Shown here piece after piece: positions 56,784 through 64,000 of a stretch of 64,000 bases of DNA; position 1 is the stretch's first letter; every line of letters starts with the position of its first letter. The stretch comes from Ostrinia nubilalis (taxonomy: Eukaryota > Arthropoda > Insecta > Lepidoptera > Crambidae): NCBI RefSeq assembly GCF_963855985.1, contig NC_087099.1, forward strand, positions 14,724,001-14,788,000, in the 5' to 3' direction. Under the pieces are notes generated by a model. It was not told the DNA's origin, did not search any database, and worked only from the letters and a program-made list of their open reading frames with translations. Made by a program: the position numbers and the translations under genes.

Positions 56784-58868
56784 CTCCGCCCTTGATGACG
56801 AGAAATGCTCAATAGACGAAAAGTGGAACCATATCAAAGTGGCCTACACAGAGACCAGCTTTTCCGTCTTGGGTCACAACACGCACACGCGCGAGGACTG
56901 GATGTCACAATCCACATGGCAGCTGATCAGCGACCGTAGAGAGCTGCACCTAAAGTTGCTACAAACCACCGACGTGCAACTTATAGCCACCCTCAGACAG
57001 CAGTACCGTCAGATGCGCAGGAAAATCTACCGCAGCACGCGGAAAGACAAAAGGCTGTGGGCTGACGGGGTTGCTGACAAGGCCCAACTCGCTGCTAACA
57101 CTGGCAATCTGAGAGAGCTGTACAAAGTGACGAAAACCTTGGCAGGAAGTAGTAGACCAAAGAAGAAGCCTCTTAAGTCAAGTGATGGAGAGCTTATTGT
57201 GTCGTCTGAAGGGCAACTGCAACGATGGCGTGAACACTTTCAGGAGGTCTTCCGCCCTACCTTGACTACAGCCACCACCACGCCTGAGCCACCGCAGCAC
57301 ACCTCTACTCCACCTAGGCTGCTCGACATCAATGTGGAACCACCATCACACGACGAAGTGGCCAAAGCTATCCTATCCCTCAAGATTGGCAAGGCCCCAG
57401 GACTCGACCTTATCACCGCAGAAATGCTGAGAGTCGATGTAAACTCCGCCGCCGACGTTCTGACACCTCTCATCGAAAACCTCTGGATGGAAGAGGAACT
57501 CCCAGACGATTGGAATAAGGGGCTTTTAATTACTGTGCCAAAGAAGGGGGATCTAAGCCAGTGTAGCAATTGGAGAGGTATCACTTTGCTCTCGATACCG
57601 TCAAAGGTTTTCTGCAAGATTATCTTGGATAGGTTATCGGGGGCCGTTGAACCTCTTTTGCGGAGGGAACAGGCTGGCTTCCGCCCGAACCGCTCGTGCA
57701 CCGACCAGATCAATACTTTGCGTATCATTTTGGAGCAGGCATCAGAATGGCAAAGGGAAGTCTTCCTAACCTTTGTAGACTTTGAAAAAGCCTTTGATAC
57801 GCTGAAGTGGGCAAGTATATGGTCGCGACTCGCTGACATTGGTGTCCCGCCGAAAATCATCGACCTACTGAAGGCCATCTACAGGAAATATTCTTGTACG
57901 GTGACTCACGACGGCCTCATCTCAGAAGACATCGAGGTGCATGCGGGCGTCCGGCAAGGCTGCCTGCTTTCGCCCCTTCTCTTTCTGGTTGTCTTGGATG
58001 GAGTCATGAATCGCGCATATCAAGACCAACGACGTGGAATAGAGTGGGGTATAATCGGAGTCTTAGAAGACTTAGATTATGCCGATGACCTCTGTTTGCT
58101 GAGCCACACGCATCACGATATGCAATCCAAACTTGATGACCTACATCGAGAAGCGGGTATCACAGGGCTCAAAATTAACTGCCGGAAGACCCAAGAGATG
58201 CGATCTGGAGTGAGAAATTGCACGCCATTACGGATTGGTGCAGAGGATGTGGCACGAGTCCACAATTTCACCTACCTCGGGAGCGTCGTGTCAGAAACTG
58301 GAGGTACCGAAGAGGACATCACTTCGCGCATTGCCAAGGCCAGAAATACCTTCGCACAACTTCGCCCCATATGGCAGTCACGGAAATTGACCCGAAGGGT
58401 CAAGATCAAAATATTCGGGTCCAACGTTAAATCCGTTCTGCTCTATGGGTGTGAAACGTGGAAGGTCACCAAGGTTATCTCGCACCAGCTGCAGGTCTTC
58501 ATCAACCGCTGCCTTCGCCGAATTCTCGGCATATACTGGCCCGAGAAAATCTCCAACGTCGAGCTATTGGAACGCTGCCACGAAATTCCGATCGACCAGC
58601 AGATCAAGCGCCGCAAGTGGAACTGGATTGGCCACACTCTCCGAAGGGACCCCGATCACATCCCTAAGCAGGCTCTGGATTGGAATCCCCAAGGAAAACG
58701 CAAACGTGGTCGACCCAGGCAAACTTGGCGGCGCACTGTAGCGGACGAGGCGAAGAAGATCGGCAAGACCTGGAGCGAGATCAAGCGAGAAGCTCAAGAC
58801 CGAACGAGATGGAGGACTGTTGTGGACGCCCTCTGCCCCATCTAGGGGACATAGGACCATAAGTCAAG
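56784..58868 (+). mobile_element. 5'-truncated RTE-like LINE with target-site duplication
   Basis: The insert is bounded by a 20-bp direct repeat, ACTGATAATCC followed by nine to ten T (56763-56783 and 58869-58888). Coding sequence is open from the first in-frame codon (56785) to a stop at 58,845, with only about 23 bp of 3' UTR, as is usual for RTE elements. Confidence 0.85.
56785..58845 (+). CDS. RTE-like LINE ORF2, reverse transcriptase part (N-terminal endonuclease missing)
   Basis: About 686 codons without a stop, beginning SALDDEKCSIDEKWNHIKVA, a point downstream of the AP endonuclease, so the 5' half was lost at insertion. Reverse transcriptase blocks in order: IGKAPGLDLITAEML, LITVPKKGDLSQCSNWRGIT, EQAGFRPNRSCTDQINTLR, FVDFEKAFDTLKW, GVRQGCLLSPLLFLVVLD and DYADDLCLLSH (catalytic Asp pair near 58,080). 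C-terminal part: LLYGCETWKV, RRILGIYWPEKISNVELL, RRKWNWIGHTLRRD and GRPRQTWRRTV, the usual tail of RTE-type proteins. It has no start codon of its own and is presumably not expressed. Confidence 0.88.
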   Translation, partial: SALDDEKCSIDEKWNHIKVAYTETSFSVLGHNTHTREDWMSQSTWQLISDRRELHLKLLQTTDVQLIATLRQQYRQMRRKIYRSTRKDKRLWADGVADKAQLAANTGNLRELYKVTKTLAGSSRPKKKPLKSSDGELIVSSEGQLQRWREHFQEVFRPTLTTATTTPEPPQHTSTPPRLLDINVEPPSHDEVAKAILSLKIGKAPGLDLITAEMLRVDVNSAADVLTPLIENLWMEEELPDDWNKGLLITVPKKGDLSQCSNWRGITLLSIPSKVFCKIILDRLSGAVEPLLRREQAGFRPNRSCTDQINTLRIILEQASEWQREVFLTFVDFEKAFDTLKWASIWSRLADIGVPPKIIDLLKAIYRKYSCTVTHDGLISEDIEVHAGVRQGCLLSPLLFLVVLDGVMNRAYQDQRRGIEWGIIGVLEDLDYADDLCLLSHTHHDMQSKLDDLHREAGITGLKINCRKTQEMRSGVRNCTPLRIGAEDVARVHNFTYLGSVVSETGGTEEDITSRIAKARNTFAQLRPIWQSRKLTRRVKIKIFGSNVKSVLLYGCETWKVTKVISHQLQVFINRCLRRILGIYWPEKISNVELLERCHEIPIDQQIKRRKWNWIGHTLRRDPDHIPKQALDWNPQGKRKRGRPRQTWRRTVADEAKKIGKTWSEIKREAQDRTRWRTVVDALCPI

Positions 58869-58888
58869 ACTGATAATCCTTTTTTTTT

Positions 58889-60349
58889 GCTTCTTTAGCA
58901 TTTCAAAATGCCACCAGTATCACCCTTAAAACCAATTGCGTAGAATCTTGTAACTTAGTAGGTGACGTTATCGGTAAAATTTTATCTTGTATTTAAGTAC
59001 CTACCTATTTAAATTATGTTATTGCCATTTATCTATGAAAATAAGACAAAATATATGTTTTATAAATACTTAAGAGTCATTTACAGTAGTAAAATTTGAA
59101 AAAAATATTGTTGTGAAGTACAGAATCACTTTCGTGGCATCAAAAAATTCAAAACGTTAAAGCTTCCAAACCAGACTCACTATTTGACTGATTTACTGAG
59201 AATACACTCTTCACATCAAGCGCTACAATTTTTGTTTACAAAAAGTTGAAATAAGTTAAAAATAAAATTTGCCACGAAGGTGACGATGAGAACCGTGGCG
59301 ATGAGAAATACCCTATAATAGATTTGCATATTTGAATTACGTAATCTCAATACATAGTAATATGTCGGCATAGATGTTACCTCGATACAATGTATATTTC
59401 AAGTAAACAGAATAATATCTATTTACTCTATCTAGGTAATTAATTACTTATTTTGATTTTTGCTGATTGTGAGTAGGTATTATATTCTATTAATGCTGAT
59501 AAGGTTCCGCTTGTTACAATCTATTTAGAATACGACAAACGTAGAACTATAATAGGTACGTACCTACATATTATGTAACATAGTAAATTAATGTAAAAAT
59601 ATTACTTATGTAGGTACTTGAGACTCTACCAATACGTCCGGAAGAAAGTGTTTAAAGAATACTTTAATTGGCTCAATTTAATACAAATTAATATGCCTTA
59701 ATTCTTATGATTGTAATTTTAACATATCAATCAAAATTCTAGACTCAGCTACATCAGCTACGACAATATTTAACTACTTATTCCATGTTGTCTCATAGCT
59801 GTAGAGTATGGGGTCAATTTCTGGTGAGCTGTACTACACACATAATTGGTTCCGTAGAGTTACCATGGCTACTTATTCATAGCTCGGAAAACCATATAAA
59901 GAATATTGTACAAAACAAAACAATGCTAAACCAGTGTTAAATATTTATTTTGTATCGTAATTACAAATTCTTAGAAAATTACTTACGCTAGATCATCTCA
60001 GCTAAATCATACTCAAATATGATCTCATCACAGACAAAGACATGTAGGTAAATATGTAATAGGTACAAACACATAATTTCGCTGAAAATATTTATTAACT
60101 CTATCATTTTTAGGCTCTAAACTATCTTAATGTAATTAAAACTATTTAAAAAAAATCTTAGAATTACAGTATTAAAATAAGCTTTTATGTTTGAAAGAGT
60201 AATTTTAGAAATCTCCTCTTTTACAAATATTTTGAGGAAGTGTATTTTAAAAAACATGACTCCTTGCAGTTTCTACTGGTAGTAGGTACATAATATCTTT
60301 AATGATTTTTTTAATGCAAATAAGAGCTCTAAGTTATAATAAGCAGTAG
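58889..60349. other. Intergenic AT-rich region
   Basis: Apart from the right end of the TIR element (to 59,317), I see no gene or element; no coding frame of note on either strand. Confidence 0.5.
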
Positions 60350-61194
60350 TGTGGTGGATTGCAGTGGACTGTATGCGTTTGTGTGTGTTCGAGAGCGCTG
60401 ACCGGACGATGATGACTGCCGTTGAGAGCTTGCCCTTACTATGTCAGGCGTAGTAGGTGCTACTTGCAGGAATAAAACCACTATTTCACTTGCTGAGACT
60501 TCTCGCGTTTATTATTCGCTTCCTTTTCTCAGTTCTTGCTTCTTCAGATCACTTGTTGCTTGGAGCACTTGTTCTCTGAACTGAACAAAACAATACAACA
60601 TGCCAGCTGGAGCGGTTCATTCCGTATTTATGGGGAGCGGCTATCTCCGTCCCGCTTTCACACGCTATTGCTATCCCTGTCTTCGGGAAATCCACAGTTT
60701 TTGCTAATTTTCTCCAACTGGCAGGTAGTTTTACAATGGTTTCTTATTTTCTGCAGATGCGTAATTAAATTATCTACATTATACAAAAAGTTTCATCACA
60801 AAATTCCCAAAATTGGCGAAGTTATTGACAAAAAACCTAAAACGGCTCTCTTTACGGTATTGCCTCGCGCAACGGACCATCCGTGCAAGGACAAAACATA
60901 TTGCTATCTCACGCTCTAGAATGTTCGAAGCGAGAGGTCCGATATTTCTGTCTCGTTTCTTCTCTATTTTTTCCTGAACATTCCAGATTTTCCAGAAAAG
61001 TGTGAAAGAGAAGCTATTTTGTGGAAGTGAGAGATCAGATAATGCAAGAAAGAGGCCTACCGAGTGAGTAAGCGAGAGAGCCTGATGGTTTTCGCTACGG
61101 TATTGCCTTTTTGGCGAAAATTTCATGTTCATTTTCTTAATTACGAAACAGATTAATTAGCTAGTTTGCACTATTTGACATGATGCTGCCAACA
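60350..61194 (-). repeat. 3' LTR of a BEL/Pao retrotransposon
   Basis: On the minus strand it starts TGTTGGCAGCATC, right after the polyprotein stop (TAA, 61195-61197), and ends CCACCACA near 60,350. It contains AATAAA at 60508-60513. Start and orientation follow from the adjoining frame; the far end is inferred from a TG...CA pattern. The matching 5' LTR would lie beyond the right edge. Confidence 0.6.
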
Positions 61195-63996
61195 TTAATC
61201 TTGACTATTATTGACGTCGCTAACATTCTCCCCCGCAGTGCGAAGCACTCCTTCCTCCGGATGCGACGTCTTGGCAGGAACCAGGACTACCACTCGTCGC
61301 GTCGGTCGCCGCAGCACTCCTCCGGGTGTTCGCACGTCGAGGATTCTTACTCTGCCGTCCGGTCCAGGATACACTCGCAGCACTTCCCCTCGTGGCCAAG
61401 TGTTTCTTGGTAGCGTCGCGTCGACTATTAATACGACGTCGCCGACTTGAGGGTCTTCGGTCTCCCGGCCGGCTATTTTCCTCGGCATCAAAGTTGGCAG
61501 GTATTCCTTCAGCCACCTTCGCCAGAAGTGGTCCGTCAAGCGCTGCGCTGTCCTCCAGTTCGCCTTCCCGATGAGATCGTGGTCTTCAAATACGCCCGGC
61601 GCCATTGCTCCGCAGGATCTTCCGATGAGGAAGTGGTTCGGCGTTAGGCTTTCTTCGTCTTCGGGATCCATACTGATGTGGGTAAGGGGACGTGAGTTTA
61701 CGATATGCTCCACTTCGAGGAGGAGCGTGTGCAGGACCTCTTCTGGCGGGGATCTTTCTTTAAGAACGGTCATTAATGATGTCTTTACCGAGCGGACCAT
61801 TCTTTCCCAGGCGCCTCCCATATTCGGACATCCAGGTGGGATGAATCGCCATGTGATTCCTTCCCTTGAGGCGGCCTCTTGCAATTCTCTATTGGCCCCC
61901 ACGAAGTTAGTCCCGTTGTCGCTGAAGATTATCTTCGGCGTCCCTCTTCGTGCAGCCATTCTTCGCAGGGCCATGATCATGGAGCTGGTGCTTAATGAAT
62001 TAGCCAGCTCCAGGTGTATCGCTCGGGTCGTTAAGCAGGTGAACAGGGCTCCCCATCTCTTCTCAGTTCTCCTCCCGATCGTGACTTGCATCGGGCCGAA
62101 GTAATCTACTGCTGTGCAGGTGAAGGGTGGTTGATGATGCTGCAATCGTTCGGCCGGCAAGTCTCCGGTGGGTGGTATTTGAGGCTCTCCCTTGTGGACT
62201 CTGCACCATTGACACCCATGTGTGATCCATCTTGTGGTGCTGCGCAAGCCGAGTACCCAGAACTTCTGCCTTATTTCGTTGATTATCGTTGCGGAGTTGC
62301 CATGGTAGAACCGTTTGTGATAGAACCCTATGATGAGCCGGCAGATTTGACTTTTCCCGTCCAGTATGATCGGGTTGGTTCGTCCTTCTCCCGAACCAAT
62401 CTTCCTGGTGCGCGTCCTCAGTTTTAGGATTCCGCGGCCATCCAGGTATATGTCAATCTTCTTTAGTCGGCTCGAGTTCTCCAATGGCCTCCCTTTTTCG
62501 AGGCAGCAAAGTTCTTTGGAGAAGCTCTCCTGCTGGCTCCTCTTGATAAGCTCCTCTTCTGCCCTATGTATGAACTTATCTTCCAGCGTTAAGAAGACCT
62601 TTTCTTCTTTCTTCTCCCGGGGGACGTGACTCGGTGTTTTCTTCCATCTTCGGTGCCTGACGATGTGGACACTTCTTTTTTCCGCTACTCTTCTTTTTAG
62701 CAGGTCGATGAACTGGAATATGCGCGCTGTACTGCGTAGCAGTCGAGTCCAGTCGGAGAATCTCTTCGGGTCCGGAGTGACTTGTGGTATGACCTTCAAT
62801 GTGGCAACAACTTGGGGATTCTTCTCTTCTCCGGTGAGTTCTTCATATGAAGTCTTCAGTGCTGGGTCCTTGTCTAATTTCTTCTCCATGTTGATGAGAC
62901 GCTGGTGTGCCTGATGGTAGTTGTTCGGTAGAGTTTCCCTTTCACTTTTCCACAGCAGCCCAGACTCGAACCGTCCATTTGGTAGCCTCTTCGTGGTCTT
63001 CTCTGGGACGTCGAGTGCCCTTTTGTCGGTGTCATTACTTGGCCGACGTGCTTGCACCCCGAGCGACTCTATCTCGAAGTGCCGGCGGACCAGGGCTTCT
63101 GTTTCGTCTTCCATCAACCTGCTGTGGTGCACGAACTTGACAGGGACACTTCCTCCGGCGTCGCATCCGTGTAAGACCCATCCCAAGCTGGTCAAGGAGG
63201 CAACTGGTTCGGAGGCCTTCCCTTTGCGTAGTCTCCGTGTGACTATGAGCCCCCAGTTATCTTGCCCGATCAGTAGTTGTGGTTCTTCCTTGTCGTAGAC
63301 CAGCTTGTCCTTGATCTTCTGTAAGTGTTTACACTTTTGAAGCATTCTTTCTTCGACCCCTTGTTTCGCCAGCTTCAAGTTGTCGATAGTTCTTGCTTCC
63401 ATTTTGAGCTTATTTCTGCAATGGACCCCCTTGATCTTCATGTTGATTTTCTGGGAGTTGCTCTTCTGCATACCGTTCCCCCCGACCATCTCGATGGTGA
63501 TGGCTTCCGGCTTTCCTTGCGCCCCAATCTTCTTTGCCACTGATGAGTCCAGCAGCGTGACGGTGGACCCTTCGTCCAGGAGCGCGAGCACTTTTGCTGT
63601 CCCTTTGGGCCCGTAGAGGTTCACCGGCGTCATCTTCAAGTAGGCCTTTCCGCAGCTCGTGGTGTGTACCGACGATACAACTCCTTCGGCGGGCTTCTCT
63701 TGAGTCTTCGCCGCTGCGGGCTTCTCTGAGTGAAGACTGATGTGATGCCATCTCATGCACTTCTTGCATGGTTGTGCCCGACACGTGTTCCTTGAGTGCT
63801 TGAAGCGCAGGCATTTGAAGCACATTCTTGCCTTCTTCACCATTTCCCACTTATCTTCAACACTGGCTTCCTTATATTTCTTACATTCGTACAACCAGTG
63901 GTCCTCACGGCACTCTGGGCACTTCTTCGCGTCAGTCTTCGGTTCTTCACGGCGTCCTTCTGTTTGTTGGACATGGTGAACCGGCCTCTTGAACAT
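61195..63996 (-). CDS. BEL/Pao polyprotein frame lacking reverse transcriptase and RNase H
   Basis: 933 codons, no stop, probably continuing past the right edge (gag lies upstream). In order: zinc knuckles (CPECREDHWLYEC, CFKCLRFKHSRNTC), a retropepsin-like block (ALLDEGSTVTLLD), SLGWVLHGCD, then ETLPNNYHQAHQRLINMEKK, which normally precedes the RT. About 30 residues later comes DPKRFSDWTRLLRSTARIFQ, which normally follows RNase H. Then integrase: an HHCC zinc site (KRFYHGN to CQWC) and catalytic Asp, Asp, Glu in TAVDYFGPM (near 62,100), FSDNGTNFVG (near 61,920) and MGGAWERMV (near 61,810), and a C-terminal WPRGEVLRVYPGPDG. The RT and RNase H are removed in frame while everything else stays open. 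It could be a non-autonomous element packaged by relatives, or an unusually clean deletion. Confidence 0.88.
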   Translation of the reverse strand: MFKRPVHHVQQTEGRREEPKTDAKKCPECREDHWLYECKKYKEASVEDKWEMVKKARMCFKCLRFKHSRNTCRAQPCKKCMRWHHISLHSEKPAAAKTQEKPAEGVVSSVHTTSCGKAYLKMTPVNLYGPKGTAKVLALLDEGSTVTLLDSSVAKKIGAQGKPEAITIEMVGGNGMQKSNSQKINMKIKGVHCRNKLKMEARTIDNLKLAKQGVEERMLQKCKHLQKIKDKLVYDKEEPQLLIGQDNWGLIVTRRLRKGKASEPVASLTSLGWVLHGCDAGGSVPVKFVHHSRLMEDETEALVRRHFEIESLGVQARRPSNDTDKRALDVPEKTTKRLPNGRFESGLLWKSERETLPNNYHQAHQRLINMEKKLDKDPALKTSYEELTGEEKNPQVVATLKVIPQVTPDPKRFSDWTRLLRSTARIFQFIDLLKRRVAEKRSVHIVRHRRWKKTPSHVPREKKEEKVFLTLEDKFIHRAEEELIKRSQQESFSKELCCLEKGRPLENSSRLKKIDIYLDGRGILKLRTRTRKIGSGEGRTNPIILDGKSQICRLIIGFYHKRFYHGNSATIINEIRQKFWVLGLRSTTRWITHGCQWCRVHKGEPQIPPTGDLPAERLQHHQPPFTCTAVDYFGPMQVTIGRRTEKRWGALFTCLTTRAIHLELANSLSTSSMIMALRRMAARRGTPKIIFSDNGTNFVGANRELQEAASREGITWRFIPPGCPNMGGAWERMVRSVKTSLMTVLKERSPPEEVLHTLLLEVEHIVNSRPLTHISMDPEDEESLTPNHFLIGRSCGAMAPGVFEDHDLIGKANWRTAQRLTDHFWRRWLKEYLPTLMPRKIAGRETEDPQVGDVVLIVDATLPRNTWPRGEVLRVYPGPDGRVRILDVRTPGGVLRRPTRRVVVLVPAKTSHPEEGVLRTAGENVSDVNNSQD

Positions 63997-64000
63997 ATTT

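Larger units (their letters stand above)
55662..59317. mobile_element. TIR element interrupted by an RTE-like LINE
   Basis: Ends TATAGGGTACTTCTCAT and ATGAGAAATACCCTATA match as inverted repeats in 16 of 17 positions. Near both ends, motifs of the type CACGAAGGTGA and TCACTTTCGTGGCATCA recur (56,385-56,455 and 59,130-59,285). Without the LINE insert (56,784-58,868) plus one duplicated target copy it would be about 1.55 kb, with no transposase. Confidence 0.55.

Noticed and set aside
57240..57878. 212-codon frame on the minus strand
   Set aside because: Shadow of the RTE-like reverse transcriptase, which has ordered RT motifs on the plus strand.
60536..60919. 127-codon plus-strand frame
   Set aside because: Lies inside the BEL/Pao LTR, antisense, with no family resemblance.
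61571..62104. 177-codon plus-strand frame and similar ones to 63,979
   Set aside because: Antisense shadows of the BEL/Pao polyprotein frame.

Overview
The window is nuclear DNA from a moth or butterfly (Lepidoptera). The evidence is AT-rich sequence with spliced GT-AG genes, several common lepidopteran interspersed repeats (RTE-type 3' tails, tRNA-derived SINE pieces, MITEs, BEL/Pao elements), and no bacterial features. All host genes I could build lie on the minus strand. The exon models were joined by hand from splice sites and reading phase, and every junction is in phase.

Layout: (1) 1-1076 is the 5' part of an unrecognised acidic Ser/Asp-rich protein whose first exon contributes only the start codon. 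(2) 1.2-9.8 kb is gene-free and repeat-rich: a 1.67-kb foldback Tc1/mariner derivative, several MITEs and a hAT-type MITE with target duplication. (3) 10,573-15,637 is a six-exon phosphopantothenate-cysteine ligase (PPCS) gene of coenzyme A synthesis. Its third exon is followed by eight shortened tandem copies, and the end of its last exon has expanded into a 123-bp minisatellite. (4) 18,329-32,081 and 46,705-53,772 are two paralogous 11-exon major-facilitator genes of the SV2/SVOP-like type, in tandem. The 8.4-kb second intron of the first holds two apparently identical 3.85-kb TIR elements side by side.

(5) Between the two transporters lie a decayed BEL/Pao element (32.46-34.7 kb), a TTAA-flanked piggyBac-like MITE (35.25-36.21 kb) and a largely intact two-ORF LINE (ORFs 37,988-42,444, 3' tail to about 43.16 kb). 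Its ORF1/ORF2 overlap carries a classic -1 frameshift heptamer directly before the ORF1 stop. (6) 53.8-64 kb is transposon territory: a TIR element interrupted by a 5'-truncated RTE-like LINE with a clear target duplication, then the 3' LTR and a 933-codon BEL/Pao frame that runs open from protease to integrase with the reverse transcriptase and RNase H cut out.

The host genes are not an operon. PPCS makes a cytosolic CoA precursor; the two transporters are multi-pass membrane proteins with unknown substrates. The more unusual signals are the PPCS exon array, the PPCS 3' minisatellite, the LINE frameshift site and the RT-less BEL frame.
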